DNA from: CATQHB01 sp965262595
GTDB lineage: Bacteria > Chloroflexota > Dehalococcoidia > Lucifugimonadales > UBA3495
Direction: 5' to 3'
DNA length: 64,000 nt
NCBI GenBank assembly: GCA_965262595.1
Contig: OZ253548.1
Location: 3,162,001 to 3,226,000 of the forward strand
The position numbers and the translations under genes were made by a program. The stretch's first letter is position 1; each line of letters opens with the position of its first letter. The notes under the pieces are model-generated. The model saw only the letters and a list, made by a program, of their open reading frames with translations. It had not been told where the DNA came from and ran no database searches. Positions 1 through 9,691 of the stretch are shown piece after piece.

Positions 1-420
1 AGCGAAGGTTTTTTCTCTTGGCAGCAGTAGGCGATCAGGCCGCAGACCAGGTTGACCAGGAAGTTGGCTATACTCCGGTGACGGGTAGGTTCAATTTGGG
101 AAATGTTCTTCAGTTGGTCGTTGATGGTCTCAATGATGGACCGCTTCCGCAACAACAGTTTGTCCTCCGGGGGCATCAGGCGCTTCTGCATATTTTTGCG
201 TCTGGGCGTAATCAACTCCAGGCCCTGGGCCAGCAGTTGGTCAAAGAGCGGTTGGGAGATGTAGCCTCCGTATCAAGTACGGGGCAGGCTCTTGTCTCCG
301 AAGAGCTTGCCGAATAGGCTCTTGGCCAGGTAGGGCAGCGGCTTGCGGTCATCTATATTGCCCGGCGTCAGCCGGCAGGCCAGGATTTCGCCCCGGTCAG
401 CGCAACTTCCTCGTCGCGCG
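1..420 (-). pseudogene. IS982-family transposase fragment (C-terminal part)
   Basis: The minus strand reads as the C-terminal half of an IS982-type DDE transposase, with recognisable stretches GYISQPLFDQLLAQGLELIT, LLLRKRSIIETINDQLKNIS and NFLVNLVCGLIAYC near the window edge. It continues beyond position 1. Upstream of about 420 the frame decays, so the N-terminus is missing. An in-frame TGA at about 274 lies inside a short palindromic insert (268-282, CCGTATCAAGTACGG) placed between FGDK and GYIS, where the family normally runs straight through. Family assignment is from motif memory and the copy is clearly dead. Confidence 0.75.
268..290. repeat. Palindromic insert inside the IS982 transposase
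   Basis: The core CCGTATCAAGTACGG is a perfect short palindrome with a 3-base centre. With its flanks it adds about 24 bases, which keeps the reading frame, to the transposase at FGDK/GYIS. A near-identical unit (CCCCGTACTGGATACGGGG) occurs inside the IS630 transposase at 16958-16976, and both are followed or preceded by the same GCAGGCTC-type flank. Confidence 0.6.
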
Positions 421-720
421 ACACGGTCGCCCATGGGAACGATGAAGCTGAATTGGAGACATTGCTAGGGTCCGTTGACCAGGAGCCACCAACCCAATCC
501 CGCCGCCGAACATGGCGGCCCTTCCGTCCCAAGCTGTGAACCCGCTCAATACCCTGTGGGCAGTGGACACTCTTCCTTCTCTTGCGTTGGCCCTGGCAGA
601 GAAGCCCGTTTGGGTTCCTCCCCGACCTCCCATCGGCTATAATAGGACCATCCAGGTCCCGAACCCGAAGGAGGTTTTGCGAAACAACGTAGAACCTTCC
701 GGAATCCAGAGCAAAGCGCA

Positions 721-1530
721 ATGATTCGAAAACTTCTGAAGTACGTCGTACTCGGTGTGGCAGCCGGTATCATCGGCTACATCGGACTCACCGCCTACGG
801 TGAAGTAACCCAAACCGAGGCCGCCAAGATGTCCGAATCGGTCCAATTGGCGCAGACTCAGGCCCAGAACATGAACCAAGCGCTGGCGGACGTCAGTGAC
901 TTTGGGACCGCCGACCAGCAACAGCACGCCGACCCGGTCGGAACTCGGCAGCAACTTACGGCGGTGCAAGACACCCCGCCTAAGTCCTTCGCAGACATTG
1001 ACAGCAATCAAGCCACCGGCGGCGCCGGGCTCGCGTCAGTAACCCAACCCCAGCCAACCACGCAGCCCGACATCGCCAACATAACAAGCATAGACGTACT
1101 CATCGCTGAGTGGCAGCCCCCCTACGATGCGGCCAAGGTCGCCTACGTCAAGTTCGAGGCATCGATCAACAACGCCAAGAGTCAGGCCGCCGGTTACTTC
1201 GTCAAGCAGCAGGCCTTAACCGAGCAGATTCGAGACCCTGATAATCAGGCTGAAGCCCGCCAAGAAGACGAATGGGAAATGAGCCTGTACCGGCAATGGG
1301 AGTCCAAAGCCGACTCCGCCCTACAGATGGCCTCGGAAATCGGCATCCAGTTGGATGACATGGATGCATCTCTCAGGAAGATGGAACTACGTGCCGGTTT
1401 CGTGTTCGACTCGTCCGGATTCCAGGAAGTACCAAAGGCCATCAACGACCTGAACCAGCAATTGGTCGACTTCCAGGCCGCCAGCGAAAACATCAAAGCC
1501 GCCACCGGCTCAGCATTCGAGGCAAAATAA
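721..1530 (+). CDS. Hypothetical membrane-anchored protein
   Basis: A 269-residue protein of unrecognised family. Residues about 7-25 (YVVLGVAAGIIGYIGLTAY) form one hydrophobic segment, consistent with a single-pass anchor, followed by a Gln/Ala-rich, probably helical, soluble part with coiled-coil character (residues about 35-60 and 125-260). No catalytic motif is visible. It stops two bases before the ATG of the next gene, suggesting co-transcription with the membrane protein and the CAP-domain protein downstream. No strong ribosome-binding site is seen before the ATG. Function is unknown. Confidence 0.7.
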   Translation: MIRKLLKYVVLGVAAGIIGYIGLTAYGEVTQTEAAKMSESVQLAQTQAQNMNQALADVSDFGTADQQQHADPVGTRQQLTAVQDTPPKSFADIDSNQATGGAGLASVTQPQPTTQPDIANITSIDVLIAEWQPPYDAAKVAYVKFEASINNAKSQAAGYFVKQQALTEQIRDPDNQAEARQEDEWEMSLYRQWESKADSALQMASEIGIQLDDMDASLRKMELRAGFVFDSSGFQEVPKAINDLNQQLVDFQAASENIKAATGSAFEAK

Positions 1531-1532
1531 TC

Positions 1533-2093
1533 ATGGATAATGAAAGCCAAACTATGCAGTCCGGTAACGCTGACCGCACCAGGGCCAGGGAAATCGCCAC
1601 CTTGGCCGTCAGGCTTGCCTTCTTTGCGCTCACGATAGTGCCGCTGGGGGCACTCCTGATGCCGTGGATAACTCTGGACGGCACCGGGGAGACTTATACG
1701 GGCATAGCGACGGTAGCATTGCTGGCCTCGCCGGTAAGTGCCTACCTGTACGAGGTCACTCCCCTGCAGGCAGCAACACTGACCATTGGTACTGCTCTGA
1801 TTGCGTTATTGTCGATGCTCACTGCCTATTACTATCACCGGCGCAAGTCCATTTACTGGGCGCCGTTGGTGATGTTGGCCCTCGCCCTCGCCCTCGCCTA
1901 TGGAACGAGCGACTTAGTAAACGCAACACACACCGGCCTGTTTGTGGTCATGGCCACCGCAGTTCTGCTGATACTGCACCAAACCCTGATACGATTGCAG
2001 GTTGCCATGCGACGCAAGGGCAAGTTGCCTAAGGTCTACCGATCCCTGGCAATTGCAGGCGGTATTGGCTACTACCGTTGGCGCGGCATATAG
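1533..2093 (+). CDS. Hypothetical multi-pass membrane protein
   Basis: A 186-residue protein not assigned to a family. After a polar N-terminus of about 25 residues it shows roughly four to five hydrophobic segments (around residues 27-45, 60-80, 86-105, 112-128 and 134-152) and a basic C-terminus, which suggests an integral membrane protein. The ATG follows the upstream stop by two bases, so translation is probably coupled. Its neighbours, a membrane-anchored protein and a secreted-type CAP protein, hint at a cell-envelope role; this is inference only. Confidence 0.65.
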   Translation: MDNESQTMQSGNADRTRAREIATLAVRLAFFALTIVPLGALLMPWITLDGTGETYTGIATVALLASPVSAYLYEVTPLQAATLTIGTALIALLSMLTAYYYHRRKSIYWAPLVMLALALALAYGTSDLVNATHTGLFVVMATAVLLILHQTLIRLQVAMRRKGKLPKVYRSLAIAGGIGYYRWRGI

Positions 2094-2202
2094 CCACCAG
2101 TGGAAGCCGAACCCGATATCCTGTGCAACGGATGCTAAACCGCTCTCACCGGCGTTGGAAACTCTGGAAGCCCAAGAAACCCATAGGCCATTAGGTTTCA
2201 TC

Positions 2203-2988
2203 ATGCCGCCAAGGCGCCCCAGGAGACGAGGAAGCCGGATAATGCCTGCCGTTATTGCCGTAGTTGTCGGCCTGGCGGTGGCCACCGGCATTTACTGGCA
2301 ACAAAACCCCGGTGTTAAACTGAAGATGCCCCAAGGCATAGTCAGCCAAGCCACGACACAAGGTCCACAGCGAAACGCAGCTCCCGAATCATTTGCCGCA
2401 ATAACGGCGACAAACACGCCCGGGCCGCCGACGCAGCAGGCGCCGACAATGCAACCCAGGGAAACCAACGACTCCCGAAATGTCCTCGAAGAGATCTCCC
2501 GGACTTTGTACGAACCAAAAGAAGAACGCCAAGCCCGGCAAGAAGCGGAAACAGCCGCTAAGGTGGCAGAGTTAGAACGCAAGGTACACGATGGCATTAA
2601 CGCGGAACGAGCCGTAAAGCGGGGGTCACCACAGCTGCGATGGGATGACCGTTTGAATGCCATCGCACGAGCCCACAGTGAAGATATGACCGAACGGGGT
2701 TACTTCAGCCACGACACACCGGAAGGGCTGGGCCCAACAGAACGCGGCGCAAGAGCGGGCTACAACTGCCGAAAAGGCTTCCATTATGGGCTTGCGGAAA
2801 ATATAACAATTGAGCTGATGTCCAAAGACATGGCCGAGCTTGCTGCCGCAGCAGTTCAGGGCTGGATGGACAGCCCGGGGCACCGGGCCAACCTGTTAGA
2901 CCGCCAATATGACCGCACCGGAATCGGCGCATCCTTCGGCAAATGGAGAGGCCACAACGCGGTGTACTTGACGCAAGTATTTTGCTAA
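2203..2988 (+). CDS. CAP-domain (SCP/PR1-like) protein
   Basis: From the ATG at 2203 the product is 261 residues: a basic N-terminus, one hydrophobic segment (MPAVIAVVVGLAVATGIYW, about residues 14-33) acting as signal anchor, a low-complexity linker, then a CAP domain from about residue 130 to the end. CAP hallmarks visible are RWDDRLNAIARAHSEDM, YFSHDTPEG, LAENI and GWMDSPGHRANLLD. The family includes extracytoplasmic proteins of varied and often unknown activity. The frame stays open back to 2002, overlapping the upstream gene, but 2203 gives the sensible signal anchor and so is preferred. A GGAGG motif follows directly after the stop. Confidence 0.88.
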   Translation: MPPRRPRRRGSRIMPAVIAVVVGLAVATGIYWQQNPGVKLKMPQGIVSQATTQGPQRNAAPESFAAITATNTPGPPTQQAPTMQPRETNDSRNVLEEISRTLYEPKEERQARQEAETAAKVAELERKVHDGINAERAVKRGSPQLRWDDRLNAIARAHSEDMTERGYFSHDTPEGLGPTERGARAGYNCRKGFHYGLAENITIELMSKDMAELAAAAVQGWMDSPGHRANLLDRQYDRTGIGASFGKWRGHNAVYLTQVFC

Positions 2989-3125
2989 GGAGGTTCCGTT
3001 TGCTGGTAGGGTATCAGGAACTTTACGATATAATCGTAGAGTTGAAAGAGGCGTCCCAAAAGGGCCATACCCTGATAGCAAAAAGATACCGGCACGCTAA
3101 ATCTCTTACCAGTACTGAGGAGAAA

Positions 3126-3251
3126 ATGAACACAACGGCATTGAAGAAAGATTGGCTTGCCGGCAGTGCCGTGATTGCCTTCCTGGATGCGCTTATGCTG
3201 GCACAGACCGGCGACCATCGGGCGGCGTTTATGAACTTCCCTTTAACCTGA
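3126..3251 (+). CDS. Small ORF abutting an IS element, possibly truncated
   Basis: A 41-codon ORF (MNTTALKKDWLAGSAVIA...) with a good ribosome-binding site (GAGGAG four bases before ATG) and one hydrophobic stretch. It runs into the 3' end of the IS1182 transposase remnant at about 3229-3251, so the original gene was probably cut by that element. It could instead be a chance ORF. No family recognised. Confidence 0.25.
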   Translation: MNTTALKKDWLAGSAVIAFLDALMLAQTGDHRAAFMNFPLT

Positions 3252-4669
3252 CGGTCCCCGCCTTCCCGGACCCCATGTCCTTCACGATTGCTGCCTTACT
3301 CTTCTTCTCGTCGTTCGCCCTTGCCCTAGAAACTCGGACGGAAACCCTTGTCGGGAAGAAGGATTTGGTCAGGGAGGCCGACGCGAGCAGGGTGAGGGTC
3401 CGAATTTGCCCGAGCCACGCGGCCCCGGTATTGGCGGCGGAGTTGCCCATGCCAGCGGCCAGGGCGCTGCCGGCCCTGGGACCGGAGCGGGTTTCTCCGG
3501 TCAACCCGGCTTTGGCGGCCACCAGGGTCAGGTTGGCCACCGTGGCGGCCAAGTACAACTGGAACCGGGTTTTGGCACGGCCGAGGTAGCGGGACTGGCG
3601 GATTCCCGGTTGGACCAGCCGTGCCAGCCGGTGCTCCACCACCACGCGGCGTTGCCGATACTCAGTAAAACCCTCGCTGTGCCGCAGGGCGCGGGGCTGC
3701 TGCAATAAAGCTTCCTGCGGGTGCAGCCGGACCGTCCGCCCCGTACCCGGTTTTGCCGCCAGGCACTGGGACCGCAGCGGGCACGCTCCACAGACCGCCG
3801 CGTCGAATCGGAAGGCCTTCAACCGGTAAGTTCGACCCATTTGGTCGGTGCGCCGCCCTGCCGGAACTATCGTCCGGGTAATCTGCCCCGCCGGACCGGT
3901 GCAGGAACCCGACTCCAGATCAATCCGGAAGTCCTCCTTGGAGAAGTGAGACCGGTTCGGGCGGCCCGGCACTCGGGCAATCAGGGTGCGTCCCGCAGCG
4001 GCGAAGGCCTGACGGGTATCGCCGTCGCCAGTCGATGGCCGCTTCGCCCTTGACGCTGGAACCCAGGTATCGATGGTATCCCTGACTCTTCGCCCATTGT
4101 CCGACATTGATTCCCTTCAACGGTGCCAGCGCTCGCGCCAGTTTGACGATCCCGTCGGTCAGCAGGTTGCAGGTGTCCTTCACCGCGCCACGCCCCAGGA
4201 TGTTGGTCGGGTCCAGCGCCACCTTCATGCCACGCTTTTGCAGATACCCCGACTCCCGGGCCAGCCGCAGACTGGACTGGAATACCTTCCGCACCTTGTC
4301 GTGCAGGATCAACTGGGCGCGGAACACCTGCAGTGTGCTCTTGGCAAAGGGCCGGTCTTCCACCTCAATTCCCAGAGCTACTTTCCACCGGAGGTCAAAG
4401 TCGGCTCGGGCCTTGGCCTCGCCGTCGCTGACCTTGTCGTGGGACTGGAGCAGCAGGGCAGTGGCCAGCAGGCTGGGCGGCACGCTGTCCCGGCCGTTGT
4501 CCGGGCAGTAGAACTCGGCGAAATCGGAGTCCCGGAACAGCCGGCCCCGCAGCGAGGCCAGCAGACCATAGAAGCTTTCCCGCCCCACGTGATCCAGATA
4601 CAACCGGTCCGCTTCCCAAAGTCCCCTCTGGTCCGAACGCTCTCCCAGCATGCTCCTCCCTCGCTTCAC
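3229..4669 (-). pseudogene. IS1182-family transposase, frameshifted
   Basis: Two minus-strand frames join into one IS1182-type DDE transposase. The N-terminal part (4669 down to about 4035) carries YLDHVGRESFYGLLASLRG, an LLLQSHDKVSDGEA region and MKVALDPTNILGRGAVKDT, with the first catalytic Asp in the family position. The C-terminal part (about 4050 down to 3229) carries the Cys-containing CGACPLRSQCLAAKPGTGRT and the VEHRLARLVQ/ATVANLT region. The break lies near 4030-4050 (AIDW against GDGDTRQAF). This family normally has a single ORF, so the copy is probably inactive. Terminal inverted repeats could not be defined by eye. Confidence 0.8.
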
Positions 4670-4723
4670 TTGTTGACCCCAAGTATAGCCGCTTACCCGG
4701 CCACCGCCACTTTCCGGCCAGAC

Positions 4724-5595
4724 TACTAGTAGTCCAACAGCTTTGAAATGACGGCTTGCAGGAGTATTCTTCTAAACATGGGATAAACAGGATTGGGTTG
4801 TAGGGTGATGAGGATGTCAGTCAAGAAATACCGGGTTAAGTTGACCACTGAGGAGCGACAGGAATTGAAGGCGCTGGTGTCCCGGGGGCGGGCGGCAGCA
4901 TACAAGCAGACCCACGCCCGAGTTTTGCTGCTGAGCGATGGAAGACGTGCTGGAAGTCTAGCAGCGCCAGTATGGGGACAAGGAAGTTCCGGTCTGCCTG
5001 GACGAGACCGGCAAACAACCGGTGAAGGAGACCCGTCTGCCGCGTCCGGCCCGGCCTGGGGCGGCCGGCAGCGAAGATTACGAGTACGAATACGAGCGCA
5101 ACGGGGTGAGCAACCGGTTCATGTTGTTCGCGCCGTTGGAAGGGTGGCGCCGGGTGGAAGTGACGGACCGGCGCACCAAAGCCGATTGGGCCCGGGTGGT
5201 CCAGCAACCGGTGGACGCGGACTACCCGCACAAGGACCGGATTGTGCTGGCGCTGGTGCTGGTGATGGACAACTTGAACCCCCACCACCCGTCCTCGTTG
5301 TACGAGGAATTTGAACCGGCCGAAGCGCGGCGCATCGCCGAACGGTTGGAGATTCACTACACTCCCAAACATGGGAGTTGGCTGGATATGGCCGAGATTG
5401 AAATCGGGGTGATGGTTCGACAATGCCTGGACCGCCGTATTCCCGACCAAAGCGTCCTGCGGCGGGAGGTGGGAGCGTGGCAGCAACAGCGCAACCAGGA
5501 CGCAATACGGGTGGACTGGCGCTTCACCACCTCGGATGCGCGCATCAAACTGAAGTCCCTCTACCCGTCAATCCAACACTGATGGACTACTAGTA
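4724..5595 (+). mobile_element. IS630-family element, copy A (internally deleted)
   Basis: Bounded by a perfect 13-bp inverted repeat: TACTAGTAGTCCA at 4724-4736 and its complement at 5583-5595, each ending in TA as expected for the TA-targeting IS630/Tc1 group. The second copy at 16.3-17.4 kb is in the opposite orientation and shares the same outer sequence. Copy A is only 872 bp because the middle of the transposase is missing. Confidence 0.85.
4793..5582 (+). pseudogene. IS630-family transposase, deleted and frameshifted
   Basis: The N-terminus (YRVKLTTEERQELKALVSRG...THARVLLLSD) runs to about 4940. It then jumps, in another frame, to the catalytic half (VPVCLDETGKQP, MDNLNPHHPSSLYE, HYTPKHGSWLDMAEIEIG) ending at 5582. 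DDE residues are still visible in that half. Compared with copy B, the part between two GCGATG motifs is gone, and a TAG replaces the Tyr codon just after the junction (about 4960). The gene cannot make a full transposase. Confidence 0.85.
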
Positions 5596-6039
5596 TGATT
5601 CGTAGAGATATGGACGGGTGCATACACATTAAAAATGCCGAAGTGATATGGCTAGAGTCCGATGCGGTTGGTGTGTGATGTACCGCAGTTATTCTAAGGT
5701 TTCCATCAACCAGCGGCAAGCCAGTGTACTCGTTCACCCAGGGTCTTTCGATTATTGGATCGGAGCGCCGATAAGGGTCAGGAAATGAGCAGGTCTAGTG
5801 GCGCAGCGACGAAGTGCGACGGCGATGTTGGGCTCCTTTTCCAGTCTTGATATGCTGGGTAAATTGAGGCTCGGATGAAGCCGTAGGCTGTTTTCGAGAC
5901 CTCTCCGTCTTCCCCGGACCATCTTACACTCTTTGAATTCCGTGGCCCTCGGTCCCTTTGGCGAATCCTTCAGCAATCTCCCACGCCGCTACCAGGAATT
6001 ACAATCCATCATTTTTGTTTAATGAAATTGAGTGCTCGA

Positions 6040-6065
6040 CACTTAACGAAAATATCGTTAAAGTG
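6040..6065. promoter_or_regulatory. Inverted repeat just before the inositol synthase start (candidate operator)
   Basis: Arms TTAACGA (6043-6049) and TCGTTAA (6055-6061) are perfectly complementary with a 5-base centre, and similarity extends outward to CACTTAACGA / TCGTTAAAGTG. The palindrome ends six bases before the ATG at 6072. The gene product begins with a helix-turn-helix domain, so an autoregulatory operator is a natural reading. It could also be an RNA hairpin that hides the start region. Confidence 0.55.
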
Positions 6066-6071
6066 CGAACC

Positions 6072-7583
6072 ATGAACAATCAGCTAAATCCCGCAAAGCA
6101 TATTGTCGAACGTTTCGGTGGTCAGTCCGCATTGGCCGCGCTGCTTGGCAGGCGTCAGAGCACAGTCCAGCATTGGGTCAGGACCGGGAGGATACCCGCC
6201 CAGTGGCACGCTCGACTGCTGGATCTGGCTCGCGAACGAGGAATCGCCATTGAAGCAAGAGATTTCGTGTCGACAACTACACCCAGCATAGAGCCGGCGG
6301 ACGGCAGACTTGGGGTTCTCCTCGTGGGTCTTGGCGCAGTCTCATCGACCCTCATTGCCGGCGTAGAACACATAAGGAGCGGCAACGGGCAACCCATTGG
6401 TTCGATCAGCCAGATGGCGACCATTCGCCTTGGCAAGAGAACGGATGGGAGGACTCCGCTCATACGAGAATTCGTTCCCTTGGCGGGACTAGATCAGCTT
6501 GTCTTCGGCGCCTGGGATCCGATACCGGACAATGCTTACGAAGCTGCCCTCAAGTGCGGAGTTCTGGACCGGTACGAAGAGATCGAACCCATTGCTGAAT
6601 TCCTCAAGTCAGTTGAGCCGATGAAGGCCGCCTTCGCCAACGACTACGTTAAACGAATCAAGGGCGAAAACGTCAAATCCGTTCATACCAAGTTTGAAGC
6701 AGTCGAAGCTATTCGACAGGACATTCGTCGCTTCAAGTCGGAGAAGGGGTGCGACCGGCTTGTTATGGCTTGGTGCGCCTCTACCGAAAAATTCATTACC
6801 GAGAACGATATTCACCAGGATATTGAAGGCTTTGTCGGAGGCATCCGAGACAACGACTCAAACATACCGCCGTCGATGGTCTACGCCTACGCGGCTCTCC
6901 TGGAGGGGGTGCCATTTATCAACGGCGCCTCCAACTTGACGGTAGATGTGCCCGTGCTGGAGAAGCTGGCCAGAGACGAGGGCGTACCCATCTGCGGAAA
7001 GGACTTCAAGACCGGCCAGACACTGGTAAAGACGGTAATCGGGCCGATGCTTAAGGCTAGAATGCTGGGGATTGACGGCTGGTTCTCCACCAACATTCTC
7101 GGGAACCGGGACGGGGAGGTGCTGGACGAGCCCGAGAACTTCAGGACTAAAGAGGAGTCCAAGCTGGGGGTATTGGAGTACATCCTGCAACCGGATATGT
7201 ACCCCGAGCTCTACTCCGAGGCATATCATAAAGTCCGCATTGAATACTACCCGCCCCGCGGCGACGCCAAGGAGGGGTGGGATAACATCGACCTGTTTGG
7301 CTGGCTGCGCCATCCCATGCAGCTTAAGGTCAACTTTCTCTGCTCGGACTCGATACTGGCTGCCCCTTTGGTGCTCGACCTCATCCTCTTCATGGACCTG
7401 GCCCAGCGCGCCGGCATGGCGGGGATACAGGAGTGGCTCTCCTTCTATTTCAAAAGCCCTCAATATGCGCCAACCGTGTACCCGGAGCACGACCTGTTTA
7501 TACAGCAGACCAAGCTCAAGAACACGCTGCGCTGGCTAATGGGCGAGGATCAGATCACCCACCTCGGTAGGGAGTACTACTAG
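6072..7583 (+). CDS. HTH-inositol-1-phosphate synthase fusion
   Basis: 503 residues from the ATG at 6072. Residues about 6-52 (HIVERFGGQSALAALLGRRQ...TVQHWVRTGRIPAQW) form a Cro/YdaS-like helix-turn-helix. Residues about 78 onward match myo-inositol-1-phosphate synthase, which converts glucose-6-phosphate to 1L-myo-inositol 1-phosphate using bound NAD. Visible hallmarks are the Rossmann loop VGLGAVSST (about 84-92), NGASNLTVDVP, GKDFKTGQTLVKT (about 309-321) and NILGNRDGEVLDEP. The product would feed inositol lipids or inositol-based solutes. The enzyme part has normal bacterial length, so the HTH is an addition. A further upstream in-frame ATG (5958) exists but would place the palindrome inside the gene, so 6072 is preferred. 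It stands alone between mobile elements. Confidence 0.9.
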   Translation: MNNQLNPAKHIVERFGGQSALAALLGRRQSTVQHWVRTGRIPAQWHARLLDLARERGIAIEARDFVSTTTPSIEPADGRLGVLLVGLGAVSSTLIAGVEHIRSGNGQPIGSISQMATIRLGKRTDGRTPLIREFVPLAGLDQLVFGAWDPIPDNAYEAALKCGVLDRYEEIEPIAEFLKSVEPMKAAFANDYVKRIKGENVKSVHTKFEAVEAIRQDIRRFKSEKGCDRLVMAWCASTEKFITENDIHQDIEGFVGGIRDNDSNIPPSMVYAYAALLEGVPFINGASNLTVDVPVLEKLARDEGVPICGKDFKTGQTLVKTVIGPMLKARMLGIDGWFSTNILGNRDGEVLDEPENFRTKEESKLGVLEYILQPDMYPELYSEAYHKVRIEYYPPRGDAKEGWDNIDLFGWLRHPMQLKVNFLCSDSILAAPLVLDLILFMDLAQRAGMAGIQEWLSFYFKSPQYAPTVYPEHDLFIQQTKLKNTLRWLMGEDQITHLGREYY

Positions 7584-8020
7584 GAGTCGATATATGCCAC
7601 CGGGTTCGAGCCTTCAACTTCGACCTCACGTTACTCGTTCCATGGTGACGGACTGCTCCTAAACAAGGGAAACACTTCCCGACTTCTGGTATTGCACACG
7701 TTAAACGATGATCGCATACCGGCTGTTTCGCTGAAAGATACCATTGGTTGACTAAAGATAGCGAGCTTTTCAGCAACAAAGGGCCTGGTATCTCCTCTGA
7801 GCTCCCGGTGTTGACCGGGACATTCGAATCTCAACTTCGGTTTCCTACCAGCGGACTAAGTTGGTGTTAAATTTGGACGCGCTATCGCGCTGACGACAGC
7901 CAGCATTCCCTCAGGTATAGCTCCTCTGGTCATGATCCTCTGGATTTCAGGTCAAATGATAAGCGTGTCGGAACCCTTAATCTTGCTGTTTGCGCTGGGG
8001 ATAGGAGTGTTCAGTGTAAT
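7584..8020. other. Intergenic stretch, nothing recognised
   Basis: AT-richer sequence between the inositol synthase and the IS3 element. No convincing ORF, RNA gene or long repeat was seen on either strand. Confidence 0.5.
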
Positions 8021-9219
8021 TGACCTTTCCCCCTGGAACTGTACCAACACTGACGAGAGTTCCCCGGTAGAATGAAGAAGACGGAGGACTGGACGTGAAG
8101 AGCGGACGATTCACCGAGGAACAGGTCATCGAGGTACTCAAGGAAGTCGAGGGGGCCCCGAAGGTCTCAGATCTGTGTCGGCAACACGGCATCTCCGAGG
8201 CCACCTTTTAGCGCTGGAAGTCCAAGTACGGCGGGATGGAGGCCTCAGAGGCCAAGCGGCTAAGGGCCCTGGAAGAAGAGAAATGGCGTCTAAAGCAACT
8301 GGTGGCCGATAAAGAGCTGGACATCCTGGGTCTACGGGCGGACCGGTCAAAAAAGTACTGACGCCTCCACAGAGGAAGGAAGCGGTGGACGCGATGAGAA
8401 AGGTGGGAGTCAGCGAGCGGAGGGCCTGTGTCCAGGTGGCTATCGGACGGGGGACCTACCGGTACCAGGGTAGGGTAGCGGCCGATGAACTGGTGTTGCG
8501 ATCCCGTATTAAAGAGTTGGCCCAACTGCGGCCCCGGTTCGGGAGTCCCCGACTGAGTGCGCTGGTACGGCGGGAATTGGGAGCGGTCAATCACAAGAGG
8601 GTGGAGCGGATCTACGTCCCGGAGGGGCTGCAGCTCCGCGGCGGCGCAAGGGAAGACGCCGGGGCGCCGGACGGGTGGTCCCCTTGGCAGCTTTGACTGG
8701 TCCGAACCAGCGTTGGTCGATGGACTTTGTCCTGGACAGCACGGTGGGTGGAAGGAGAATCCGGGCCCGGACCATTGTGGACCAGTTCACCCGGGAGTGT
8801 CCGGCCATTGAGGTGGATACATCGATTACCGGGCAGCGAGTGGTCCGGGTGCTGGACCGGCTCAGTGGGACCCACTGACTACCCCAAGCGCTGGTGCTGG
8901 ACAACGGACCGGAGTTCACCAGCAAAGCCCTGGTCGCCTGGGCCAAGGACAGCGGGGTAAGGCTGCATTTTATTACACCGGGCAAACCGACGGAGAACGG
9001 ATACATCGAGAGTTTCAATGGCAAGTTCCGGGGTGAGTGCCTGAACCTGCATTGGTTCCTGGGCCCGGCCGACGCCCGGATGACGATTGAGGACTGGCGC
9101 ACCGACTACAACCGGGACCGGCCCCATAGTTCATTGGGATACCTGACCCCGCTGGAGTTTACGCAGGATCTGCACCGGAACCTTTCATTGACGGTGGTAT
9201 GACTCTTGGGGGAAGGCCA
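8021..9219 (+). mobile_element. IS3-family element, decayed
   Basis: Imperfect inverted ends are visible: TGACCTTTCCCCC at 8021-8033 and the complement of TGGCCTTCCCCC at about 9208-9219. Between them lie orfA- and orfB-type reading frames typical of the IS3 group. The length of about 1.2 kb is normal for the family. Confidence 0.75.
8096..9202 (+). pseudogene. IS3-family transposase (orfA/orfB), multiply disrupted
   Basis: orfA starts KSGRFTEEQVIEVLKEVEGA (HTH) but has TAG in place of the usual Tyr in ATFYRWKSKYGG (about 8209). orfB is spread over three frames: MRKVGVSERRACVQVAIGRGTY (8385-8690), NQRWSMDFVLDSTVGGRRI (8675-8878) and VLDNGPEFTSKALVAWA...TENGYIESFNGKFRGECLN (8894-9202). The rve catalytic D, D and E can all be seen, but at least two frameshifts and one stop make the copy inactive. 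Confidence 0.85.
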
Positions 9220-9691
9220 TTCGTGCTGAGATTCAGGTTGGCGCCTTAGCTATTTAGCCTCTACATGGTAGAGGTGTAGGGTCCCGAAACCTGCGGCATT
9301 CGGTACTTATGCTTGGGCGAGGTTTGAGTTCAAGGGGAGAGAATCAACTCGCGGGGCGCCGAGTCCAAGCTGACGTCGGCGCTCAGGCCCTGCCTCGTTC
9401 GGCTCCAAGGGCGGCAAGACCAGCTATATAGATACCATTAGAGCTCAAGAACTGCGGTTGTCCCGACATCGGCTTCTTCCGGGCGTCAGACACGGATAGT
9501 CAAAACAATCACCTGTGGGCCGGGGCCAGGATGGACCAGAGGATTGAGTGATCCGATTCTGACACAGCTTTTGGGTTATCCCAATCAGCCGGTACTTCCA
9601 ATCCCGGATTCAACCGAAGTCTGCCGGATTTCCGACGAAGGCAGTCCCGAGGCCCCGGCCCCCTTCCGCCAGTCCCTCTCCGTATTGCGCC
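9220..9691. other. Intergenic stretch, nothing recognised
   Basis: Between the IS3 end and the pnkp stop codon. No gene with family support on either strand; the open frames entering from the right are shadows of pnkp. Confidence 0.45.
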
